The notes under the pieces: model-generated
What the model was told of the DNA's origin: nothing
Seen by the model: the letters and a program-made list of their open reading frames with translations, nothing else
The model's database searches: none
Translations under genes and position numbers: made by a program
From: JAOUJD01 sp964353935
Lineage (GTDB): Bacteria > Pseudomonadota > Gammaproteobacteria > Burkholderiales > Burkholderiaceae_F
Direction: 5' to 3'
Assembly (NCBI GenBank): GCA_964353935.1
Contig: CAYGXL010000129.1
Coordinates: 1 to 7,381 of the forward strand
Length of the DNA: 7,381 nucleotides
Part shown: positions 1 to 5,835 of the stretch, piece after piece
Position numbering within the stretch: position 1 is the first letter of the stretch
How the letters are laid out: every line of letters starts with the position of its first letter

Positions 1-1
1 C

Positions 2-1921
2 CTGGCGGCCGTGCAGCAACACGTCCACTCGAACTACGAGATCGATCTCTTCCAGAGCCTGATCAAGGCGGCCGCGCGAGAGACCGGCACGAACGACCTC
101 GCGAGCAACTCGCTCAAGGTCATCGCCGATCACATCCGCGCGTGTTCGTTCCTGATCGCCGACGGCGTCATCCCGGGCAACGAGGGGCGCGGCTACGTGC
201 TGCGCCGGATCGTCCGCCGCGCGCTGCGCCACGGCTACAAGCTGGGGCAGACCAGGCCGTTCTTCCACCGGGTCGTGGCCGATCTCGCGAAGGAAATGGG
301 AGCCGCGTATCCGGAACTGGTGGAGCAGCAGGCGCGCATCGAGGCTGTGCTGAAGCAGGAAGAGGAGCGCTTCGGCGAGACGCTCGACAACGGCATGCGG
401 ATCCTCGAGGCGTCGCTCGGCAAGTTCTCCGCGGGCGACCCGAAGATGCTCGACGGCGAGACCGTCTTCGTGCTGTACGACACCTACGGCTTCCCGGTCG
501 ACCTCACCGGCGACATCTGCCGCGAGCGCGGCGTGTCGATCGACCACGCGGGCTTCAACGAGTCGATGGAGCGCCAGCGCGAGCAGGCGCGCGCCGCCGG
601 CAAGTTCCGCATGACGGCTGGCGTCGAGTACGTCGGCGACAAGACGCGCTTCACCGGCTACGCGTCGCTGGTCGACGACGCCAAGGTCGTCGCGCTCTAC
701 CTCGACGGGACGGCGGTGCAGCGCCTGAACGCCGGCGACAGCGGCATCGTGGTGCTGAACACGACGCCGTTCTACGCGGAGTCCGGCGGCCAGGTCGGCG
801 ACCGCGGCGTGCTGGAGGCCATCAGCAACCGCCACGTCGTGCGCTTCGCCGTGGTCGACACGCAGAAGATCCAGGTCGACGTCTTCGGCCATCACGGCAC
901 GCTCGAGTCCGGCACGCTGGCCGTTGGCGACGTCGTGCAGGCGCGGGTCGACGCGGCGCTGCGCGAGCGCACGCGCGGCAACCACTCGGCCACGCACCTG
1001 ATGCACGCGGCGCTGCGCAGGGTGCTCGGCAGGCACGTGCAGCAGAAGGGATCGCTGGTCGACCCCGAGCGCACGCGCTTCGACTTCTCGCACGACAAGG
1101 CGATGACTCCTGACGAGATCCGGCAGGTCGAGGCGATGGTCAACGACGCGATCCGGGCCAACGCGCAGGTCAGCGCCAACGTGATGAAGTACGACGACGC
1201 CATCAAGGCGGGCGCGCTGGCATTCTTCGGCGACAAGTACGGCGACGAAGTGCGCGTGCTGGCGATGGGCGACCACTCGACCGAGCTGTGCGGCGGCACG
1301 CACGTCGCGCGCACCGGCGACATCGGCTTCTTCAAGATCGTCGGCGAGACCGGCATCGCCGCCGGCGTGCGCCGCGTCGAGGCCGTGACCGGCCGCGGCG
1401 CGCTCGAGTTCGTGCAGGCGCTCGACCGCGAACTGCACAACGCGGCCTTGCTGCTGAAGGCGCCGCCGGCGGAGATCGGCCAGAAGATCGCGCAGGTCCA
1501 GGACACCGTGAAGTCGCTCGAGAAGGAACTCGCGCGGCTGAAGAGCAAGGTGGCGTCGAGCCAGGGCGATGACCTCGCGGCCCGGGCGATCGACGTGCGC
1601 GGAATCAAGGTGCTCGCCGCGTCGCTGGAAGGCGCCGACGCGAAGACGCTGCGCGAGACGATGGACAAGCTGAAGGACAAGCTGAAGAGCGCGGTGATCG
1701 TGCTCGGCGTAGTCGAGGGCGGCCGGGTCCAGCTCGCGGCCGGCGTGACCGCCGACGCGACTGCCAGGGTCAAGGCCGGTGATCTCGTGAACTTCGTCGC
1801 GCAGCAGGTGGGCGGCAAGGGCGGCGGGCGTCCCGACATGGCGATGGCCGGCGGCACCGACCCGTCGAAGCTCCCTGCCGCGCTCGCCAGCGTGCAGGCC
1901 TGGGCCGAACAGCGCCTGTGA
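2..1921 (+). CDS. alaS: Alanine--tRNA ligase, 5'-truncated by window edge
   Basis: AlaRS, a class II cytosolic enzyme that charges tRNA-Ala with alanine and hydrolyses mischarged Ser/Gly-tRNA-Ala. The reading frame is open from base 2, so the first part of the gene (roughly 235 residues of the catalytic core, judged against the remembered ~876-residue E. coli protein) lies outside. Numbering from the codon at 11: the tRNA-recognition region includes DHIRACSFLIADGV and RGYVLRRIVRRALRHG (about 40-75). The editing domain has its zinc ligands intact: HSATH gives H325 and H329, and CGGTH gives C427 and H431. A short coiled coil lies near 495-520. The C-terminal C-Ala domain carries GGKGGGRPDMAMAGG (about 600-615). 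The gene ends in TGA at 1919-1921, where GTGA overlaps the start of the next gene. Nothing looks degenerate. Identity is secure; the true start cannot be seen. Confidence 0.98.
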   Translation: MAAVQQHVHSNYEIDLFQSLIKAAARETGTNDLASNSLKVIADHIRACSFLIADGVIPGNEGRGYVLRRIVRRALRHGYKLGQTRPFFHRVVADLAKEMGAAYPELVEQQARIEAVLKQEEERFGETLDNGMRILEASLGKFSAGDPKMLDGETVFVLYDTYGFPVDLTGDICRERGVSIDHAGFNESMERQREQARAAGKFRMTAGVEYVGDKTRFTGYASLVDDAKVVALYLDGTAVQRLNAGDSGIVVLNTTPFYAESGGQVGDRGVLEAISNRHVVRFAVVDTQKIQVDVFGHHGTLESGTLAVGDVVQARVDAALRERTRGNHSATHLMHAALRRVLGRHVQQKGSLVDPERTRFDFSHDKAMTPDEIRQVEAMVNDAIRANAQVSANVMKYDDAIKAGALAFFGDKYGDEVRVLAMGDHSTELCGGTHVARTGDIGFFKIVGETGIAAGVRRVEAVTGRGALEFVQALDRELHNAALLLKAPPAEIGQKIAQVQDTVKSLEKELARLKSKVASSQGDDLAARAIDVRGIKVLAASLEGADAKTLRETMDKLKDKLKSAVIVLGVVEGGRVQLAAGVTADATARVKAGDLVNFVAQQVGGKGGGRPDMAMAGGTDPSKLPAALASVQAWAEQRL

Positions 1922-2451
1922 CCGACATCGTCATCCGCCGGGCGGAGCCGTCGGACGCGGAAGGCATCGCGGCGACGTTCCGCTCGCGTGGAGCCTCACT
2001 GGGGACGCTGCAGAACCCGTATCCGTCGATCGCGCAGTGGAGCGAGCGGCTCCGGGCCAACGAACCGACCCGCAACTACGTGCTGGTGGCGCTGGCCGGC
2101 GAGGACATCGTCGGCCACGCCGGACTGCACGGTTATGAGAACCCGCGCCGCGCGCACGCGTGGCACCTCGGCATGGTGGTGCGCGACGACTGGGGCAACC
2201 GGCGCGTCGGCACCCGGCTGATGGAGGCGCTGATCGACCTCGCCGACCACTGGCTCGGCGCGCTGCGCATCGAACTGACCGCGTACGTCAACAACGAACA
2301 CGCGCTGCGCCTGTACCGCAACTTCGGATTCGAGATCGAGGGCACGCACCGCGCGTACTCGCTGCGCGATGGCGAGTACGCCGACACGTACGCGATGGCG
2401 CGCCTCAATCCGCGCCCGCCACGGCTGCCGGCGGGCGGCGCGTCGGGATGA
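1918..2451 (+). CDS. GNAT N-acetyltransferase, YhhY/AaaT-like
   Basis: A 177-residue GNAT-fold acetyltransferase that should transfer an acetyl group from acetyl-CoA to an amine in the cytosol. It resembles E. coli YhhY (AaaT, reported to acetylate L-amino acids): NTLQ/GTLQ-type segment near 29-32, VGHAGL at 65-70, the acetyl-CoA loop WGNRRVGTRLMEAL at 92-105, RIELTAYVNN at 117-126, and RLYRNFGFEIEGT at 131-143, followed by RDGEYADTYAMAR. In the usual R/Q-x-x-G-x-G/A motif the last position is Arg here (R95-x-x-G98-x-R100). A Pro/Gly-rich tail of about 14 residues extends past the conserved fold. The GTG start at 1918 overlaps the alaS stop as GTGA, implying translational coupling to alaS. 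The family is certain; the substrate is inferred from resemblance only, so no symbol is given. Confidence 0.92.
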   Translation: MTDIVIRRAEPSDAEGIAATFRSRGASLGTLQNPYPSIAQWSERLRANEPTRNYVLVALAGEDIVGHAGLHGYENPRRAHAWHLGMVVRDDWGNRRVGTRLMEALIDLADHWLGALRIELTAYVNNEHALRLYRNFGFEIEGTHRAYSLRDGEYADTYAMARLNPRPPRLPAGGASG

Positions 2452-2504
2452 CCGACTGAATGCGCCGGGCGCCCTCGGCCTGTGGGGACGGACCATGTTG
2501 CAGC

Positions 2505-2510
2505 AGAGGA
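2505..2510 (+). promoter_or_regulatory. Ribosome binding site AGAGGA for the first YbjQ gene
   Basis: AGAGGA sits 7 nt before the ATG at 2518. It decides the start: an in-frame GTG at 2482 would add 12 residues that do not resemble the family and has no comparable Shine-Dalgarno sequence. Confidence 0.7.
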
Positions 2511-2517
2511 CGGGACG

Positions 2518-2838
2518 ATGATCGTCAGCAACCTTGAACTGATTCCGGGCCGGCGCGTCATTGCGCACTACGGCATCGTGCAGGGCAGCACGGTGCGCGC
2601 CAAGCACGTCGGCAAGGACATCTTTGCCAGCCTGAAGAACATCGTCGGCGGCGAACTGAAGAGCTACACCGAGCTGATGCAGGAAGCGCGCGACGAGGCG
2701 GTGGAACGGATGATTGCCGAGGCGCAGTCGATGGGCGCGAACGCCGTGTTGAACGTGCGCTTCGCGACGACGTCGATCGCGGTCGGCGCCGCCGAGATCC
2801 TCGCGTACGGCAGCGCCGTGCGGCTCGAAGATCAGTAG
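2518..2838 (+). CDS. YbjQ/UPF0145 family protein, soluble
   Basis: A 106-residue protein of the YbjQ (UPF0145) family, of unknown biochemical role; the label 'heavy-metal-binding' often attached to it is an automatic annotation, and no metal-ligand cluster (no Cys, one or two His) is visible here. Family features in order: an early strand with RRVIAHYGIVQGST (12-25), IVGG at 42-45, a helix running SYTELMQEARDEAVERM (49-65), GANAVLNVRF (73-82), and the terminal strand EILAYGSAV (93-101). Length matches E. coli YbjQ (about 107). No signal peptide or membrane segment, so cytosolic. ATG at 2518 is chosen because of AGAGGA 7 nt upstream. It lies 66 nt after the acetyltransferase and 12 nt before a membrane-anchored paralogue in the same frame. 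Confidence 0.9.
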   Translation: MIVSNLELIPGRRVIAHYGIVQGSTVRAKHVGKDIFASLKNIVGGELKSYTELMQEARDEAVERMIAEAQSMGANAVLNVRFATTSIAVGAAEILAYGSAVRLEDQ

Positions 2839-2850
2839 CGCGAGGCTGCC

Positions 2851-3375
2851 GTGGCGGAGCTGATCCAGCTCGGAATCTTTCTCGTGCTGCTGACGGTCGG
2901 CTATTTCGCCGGTTCGATGATCGAGCGCCGGCACTACGCGTCGATCCGCAAGCGCGAGCGCGAGTACCGCGACGTGCTTGCCTTCATGGTGCGATTCCCG
3001 TTCGACCGCACGACGCCGCAGCGCGCCTTCCTCGTCCATGGCACGGTGGTCGTCGGCGCCGATTACTTCAAGACCTTCGTCGCCGGGCTGCGCAACCTGT
3101 TCGGCGGCCGCTTCCGTTCGTACGAGACCCTGATGGAACGCGCGCGCCGCGAAGCGCTGCTGCGGCTGAAGGCCGAGGCCCGCCGCAAGGGCTCGAAGAT
3201 GGTCGTCTGTGTGCGCTTCGAGACGACCACGATCGCCAGCGGCTGGGCGCCGGCGATGGAAGTGTTTGCCTACGGCACCGCGCTGGTACCCGACGACGGC
3301 AGCCTGTCGCTGCCGGAGCCTCGCAAGGGTGTCTCGCGCTTGCTCGGCGACGGCCTTGTCCGGCCGCCGGCCTGA
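2851..3375 (+). CDS. Membrane-anchored YbjQ-family protein
   Basis: A 174-residue protein with one N-terminal hydrophobic helix (about 5-23) followed by a basic segment (RRHYASIRKREREYR, 26-40), which by the positive-inside rule leaves the rest in the cytosol. Residues about 57-147 repeat the layout of the preceding YbjQ protein: HGTVVVGADY, LFGG (83-86), a helix beginning SYETLMERARREALLRL (90-106), GSKMVVCVRFETTTIA, and AYGTAL (140-145). The GANAV turn of the first copy is replaced by GSKMVV, and a few extra residues (GWAP) precede the last strand. A 27-residue Pro/Gly/Arg-rich tail follows. GTG at 2851 has GAGG 5 nt upstream (2842-2845). The two genes look like a diverged tandem duplication with a gained anchor. 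Function is unknown; family assignment is strong, topology is inferred. Confidence 0.87.
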   Translation: MAELIQLGIFLVLLTVGYFAGSMIERRHYASIRKREREYRDVLAFMVRFPFDRTTPQRAFLVHGTVVVGADYFKTFVAGLRNLFGGRFRSYETLMERARREALLRLKAEARRKGSKMVVCVRFETTTIASGWAPAMEVFAYGTALVPDDGSLSLPEPRKGVSRLLGDGLVRPPA

Positions 3376-3382
3376 CGCCGCC

Positions 3383-4240
3383 GTGCGCATCGAGAACCGT
3401 CCGCCGGCCGAGGGGATCAACTCTTCGACCGACAACCCGCTGAAGGAACTGGCGTGGCTGCTCGGCGGCAGCTTGGCGGCGGTGATCGCGCTGGTGTTCG
3501 CGGTCTCGCTGGCCGCGCAGTGGATTGCGCCGCGCACTCCCTACAAGTACGAAGCGCGGCTTGCCGCATCGCTGCCGCCGATCGCGACGGCGCCCGACAC
3601 CGACCAGGGGCGCGCAGTGCAGCGCGAATTGCAGGCACTCGCTGACCGGCTCGCGGCGCGCATGCAACTGCCCGCCGGCATGCAGGTCCGCGTCGGCTAT
3701 TCGGATTCGAAGACGGTCAACGCGTTCGCGACGCTCGGCGGCCAGACGGTGTTCTTCCGCGGCCTGCTGGCGCGGCTCGGCAGCGAAGATGAACTCGCGA
3801 TGGTGATGGCGCACGAGATGGCGCACCTGCAGCACCGCCATGCGTCGGCGGCGCTCGGACGCGGCGTGGCCGTCGGCGTCGTCCTGTCGGTGGTGTCGGC
3901 GGAGCTCGGCCGCGGCGCGGCGGCGGGAGTGCTAAGCCAGGCCGGCCTGGCGACGACGCTGTCCTTCACCCGCGACCAGGAGCGCGCGGCCGACGAGGCG
4001 GCGCTGGCCGTCCTCGCGCGGGAGTACGGACACCTCGGTGGCGCAACGGACCTGTTCCGGACGATGGCGAATCTTCCGGGCGCCGACAGCGCGGCGCCGC
4101 AGGTCGAACTGCTCCGCACACATCCGCTGACACGCACGCGGCTGCTGGCAATCGAGGAGTGGGCACGGCGGAACGACGTTCCGCTCGACGGCGCTCGGCG
4201 TCCGCTGCCATCGACCATCGCGGCGTTGCAGGGCACGTGA
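3383..4240 (+). CDS. Membrane-anchored M48-family zinc metallopeptidase
   Basis: A 285-residue gluzincin-type peptidase of family M48. A single hydrophobic helix (about 25-48) precedes the protease domain. The zinc site is complete: HEMAH at 144-148 (H144, E145, H148) and the third ligand E200 in RDQERAADEAAL, with the accompanying D204. RTHPLTRTRLLAI near the C-terminus is the usual M48 His-Pro element. The stretch between the two zinc motifs (about 158-192) is Gly/Ala-rich and moderately hydrophobic, as in many M48 members. It lacks the TPR extension of BepA and the four-helix layout of HtpX, so the closest comparison is the short YcaL/LoiP-like group, but without a lipobox Cys. GTG at 3383 follows the previous stop by 7 nt and has no clear ribosome site; an in-frame TTG at 3356 is an alternative. 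The domain could face periplasm or cytosol; substrate unknown. Confidence 0.88.
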   Translation: MRIENRPPAEGINSSTDNPLKELAWLLGGSLAAVIALVFAVSLAAQWIAPRTPYKYEARLAASLPPIATAPDTDQGRAVQRELQALADRLAARMQLPAGMQVRVGYSDSKTVNAFATLGGQTVFFRGLLARLGSEDELAMVMAHEMAHLQHRHASAALGRGVAVGVVLSVVSAELGRGAAAGVLSQAGLATTLSFTRDQERAADEAALAVLAREYGHLGGATDLFRTMANLPGADSAAPQVELLRTHPLTRTRLLAIEEWARRNDVPLDGARRPLPSTIAALQGT

Positions 4241-4758
4241 TGCCGGCAGGCTTCCGCTACTGCCCGCGCTGCGCCACCGCGCTCGCGCTCGGTCCGCAGG
4301 CCGGCCGCGAGCGGGCGCAGTGTCCCGCATGCGGGTGGGTGCACTGGGACAACCCGACGCCGGTCGTCGCGGCCGTCATCGAGTACGAGGGCAAGGTGCT
4401 GCTCGCGCGCAACGCCGCGTGGCCCGGGAAGATGTTCGCGCTCGTCGCCGGCTTCCTCGAGCGCGACGAGACGCCGCAGCAGGCCGTGGCCCGCGAAGTG
4501 CTCGAAGAGACCGGCCTCGTCGTCACCGCCACGCACCTGATCGGCGTCTACGAGTTTCAGCGGCGCAACGAGGTGATCATCGCCTTCCACACGCCGGCCG
4601 AAGGAACGATCGCGCTGGGCGAGGAACTCGCGGAGTACAGGCTGCTCGAGCCCGCGCGCGTCCGGCCCTGGCCGCTCGGCACGGGGCTCGCGGTCGCGGA
4701 CTGGATGCGGGGAAGGGGCCTCGCCGTGGAGTTCGCGCCGCTTCCAGTGCGAGGCTGA
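4240..4758 (+). CDS. NUDIX hydrolase with N-terminal zinc ribbon
   Basis: A 172-residue cytosolic pyrophosphohydrolase. A zinc ribbon made by CPRC (8-11) and CPAC (28-31) leads into the NUDIX fold, whose box is a perfect G-x5-E-x7-REV-x-EE-x-G-L at residues 71-93, so catalysis on a nucleoside-diphosphate-linked substrate is expected. The ribbon plus NUDIX order is that of NudC (NADH/NAD-cap pyrophosphatase), but this protein lacks NudC's N-terminal domain and has RPWPLG (142-147) where NudC carries SQPWPFP, so NAD(H) specificity should not be assumed. ATG at 4240 shares one base with the protease stop (TGATG) and has AGGG 6 nt upstream, giving probable translational coupling. The gene ends 6 nt from the convergent outer-membrane gene. 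Confidence 0.93.
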   Translation: MPAGFRYCPRCATALALGPQAGRERAQCPACGWVHWDNPTPVVAAVIEYEGKVLLARNAAWPGKMFALVAGFLERDETPQQAVAREVLEETGLVVTATHLIGVYEFQRRNEVIIAFHTPAEGTIALGEELAEYRLLEPARVRPWPLGTGLAVADWMRGRGLAVEFAPLPVRG

Positions 4759-4764
4759 GGCGGC

Positions 4765-5430
4765 CTAGAAGCCGATCGTCACGCCGATGTTGGCGACCGG
4801 GTAGTACTTGAAGCGGCTGATCTGGTCCTGCAGCCGGGCCTGCTCCGCGGCGACGTCGCGCTGGATCTGCGAACAGACGTTGGCCGGCACCGCCGAACCG
4901 CACGTGGCCGAGAGGCTCGCGCCCGGCGTGCCCTGGAACATCACCCCGAGGTCGAAGTAGAAGTTCACGCCGGCGCCGGCGACGTTGCCGTAGCCGATGC
5001 CCAGGTACGGCGCCGCGCTGTTGCCGGACTTGACGGTCCCGGACAGGCTGCCGATCGCGGCGGCCGGGTAGGCCTGTCCGTTCAGCGTGAACGTGCCGCC
5101 CGTGGGGCGCCCGGTCACGTCGATCTTGTTGTCGTTCAAGATGAGGCCGCCGGTGACGCGGAAGGGACCGGGCAGCGGGCTGAAGTCGAGCAGAAGGTTG
5201 AGGTTGGACAGCCGCAGCCTGCCGTCGTACTCGACGTCGGTCACGTCGATGGTGCGGCTGTACGAGAGCCCGGAATAGCCGAGGCGCGCGGACAGCGTGG
5301 GCATCAGGCTGAAGCCGACGTCCCCGCCGACGCCCGTCGTGCCGGCGCGCAAGCCCACGCCCGCGGCCTGCGCACCGCCTGCTGCCGCGAGCGCCGCGGC
5401 GGCGACCAGGGATGCCTTGATCCACTTCAT
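4765..5430 (-). CDS. Small outer-membrane beta-barrel protein, unassigned family
   Basis: A 221-residue exported protein. The N-terminus is a signal peptide (MKWIK, an Ala/Leu-rich core, then AQA with cleavage expected after residue 22). The mature part alternates polar and hydrophobic residues in amphipathic strands, for example LSARLGYSGLSYSRTIDV, RLRLSNLNLLLDFSP and GVNFYFDLGVMFQG, and finishes FKYYPVANIGVTIGF with a C-terminal Phe, the signal recognised by the Bam machinery. Strand spacing suggests about eight strands, as in OmpW/OmpA-like barrels. C177 and C186 flank a short loop next to a helix-like stretch (about 186-206) just before the last strand, and could form a disulfide. ATG at 5430 has AAGGAA 5 nt upstream on the minus strand. 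The barrel is well supported; ligand and role are unknown. It runs convergently into the NUDIX gene. Confidence 0.85.
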   Translation of the reverse strand: MKWIKASLVAAAALAAAGGAQAAGVGLRAGTTGVGGDVGFSLMPTLSARLGYSGLSYSRTIDVTDVEYDGRLRLSNLNLLLDFSPLPGPFRVTGGLILNDNKIDVTGRPTGGTFTLNGQAYPAAAIGSLSGTVKSGNSAAPYLGIGYGNVAGAGVNFYFDLGVMFQGTPGASLSATCGSAVPANVCSQIQRDVAAEQARLQDQISRFKYYPVANIGVTIGF

Positions 5431-5583
5431 CGCGCTTCCTTCAATTTCAATGAACCGGACCCGCAGGTTAGGCGGGATCGCGCGGGCTGCCTTCGGCCGC
5501 GACTTAGCCGGGATGCGGTATTCAGGGTTGCCCCGAGGCTAGAATCGCGCCTTCGCCCAGGCCCGGGTGCAAGCCGCCAACCC
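5431..5583. promoter_or_regulatory. Divergent intergenic spacer (153 nt)
   Basis: This is the largest non-coding stretch in the window and must hold the promoters of the leftward barrel gene and the rightward tusA-like gene. It contains the barrel gene's ribosome site (complement of TTCCTT, 5436-5441), an imperfect GC-rich hairpin at 5481-5501 (five outer pairs, one bulge, short inner stem, no T tract) and a -10-like TAGAAT. No convincing -35 or operator palindrome is visible on either strand. Confidence 0.5.
5540..5545 (+). promoter_or_regulatory. Putative -10 element TAGAAT for the tusA-like gene
   Basis: TAGAAT in the context GGCTAGAATCGCGCC lies 38 nt before the tusA-like ATG and differs from the sigma-70 consensus TATAAT at one position. 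It is one of few AT-rich words in the spacer. A matching -35 at 17 nt (GGTATT, 5517-5522) is poor; the nearby TTGCCC at 5528 is too close. Start of transcription would fall near 5552. Confidence 0.4.
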
Positions 5584-5835
5584 ATGCAGCCACCACCGCC
5601 GTTGAACGTCGCGGCCGACAAGGAGATCGACACGCGGGGACTCAACTGTCCGCTGCCGATCCTGCGCGCCAAGAAGGCCCTGGCGGACATGATGCAGGGC
5701 CAGGTGCTGAAGGTCGTCTCGACGGACCCCGGGTCCGACCGGGACTTCCAGGCGTTCTGCAAGCAGACCGGCAACGAACTGCTGGGACAGCAGAACGTGG
5801 GCAAGGACTACATCCACTTCCTGAAGCGCCGATGA
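5584..5835 (+). CDS. TusA-family sulfurtransferase / sulfur carrier protein
   Basis: An 83-residue cytosolic protein of the TusA/SirA/YeeD family. The signature DTRGLNCPLPILRAKKAL (16-33) holds the CPxP motif with C22 as the persulfide-carrying cysteine and P25. It continues through GQVLKVVSTDPGSDRDFQAF (39-58) to the closing strand KDYIHFLKRR, so the two-layer fold looks complete. A second Cys, C59, precedes KQTGNELL. Family members pass sulfane sulfur from desulfurases to tRNA thiolation, molybdopterin or sulfur oxidation pathways; nothing nearby (no Tus, Dsr, Hdr or rhodanese gene) says which applies, so the tusA symbol is withheld. The Pro-rich extreme N-terminus (MQPPPP) lacks a clear Shine-Dalgarno sequence. 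The stop overlaps the next start as ATGA. Confidence 0.92.
   Translation: MQPPPPLNVAADKEIDTRGLNCPLPILRAKKALADMMQGQVLKVVSTDPGSDRDFQAFCKQTGNELLGQQNVGKDYIHFLKRR

Noticed and set aside
892..1857. 321-codon minus-strand open frame opposite alaS
   Set aside because: Ser/Thr/Ala-rich shadow of the conserved alaS codons; no domain, no ribosome site.
2467..2474. GGGCGCCC palindrome in the gap before the first YbjQ gene as an operator
   Set aside because: Eight bases of pure G/C symmetry is common at this composition, and no second copy or promoter accompanies it.
2482..2517. GTG at 2482 as the start of the first YbjQ protein
   Set aside because: The extra 12 residues have no family resemblance, and a good ribosome site precedes the ATG at 2518.
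1996..3537. 513-codon open frame on the minus strand across the GNAT and YbjQ genes
   Set aside because: It lies opposite well-recognised plus-strand genes, its translation is Arg/Ala/His-rich without any family motif, and long antisense frames are expected at this G+C content.
4577..5425. 282-codon minus-strand frame overlapping the barrel gene
   Set aside because: Shifted-frame shadow: Arg/Gly-rich, whereas the other frame has a signal peptide, strands and terminal Phe.
5528..5545. TTGCCC and TAGAAT as a full sigma-70 promoter
   Set aside because: Only 6 nt separate the two words, far from the 16-18 nt required; only the -10-like word is kept, at low confidence.
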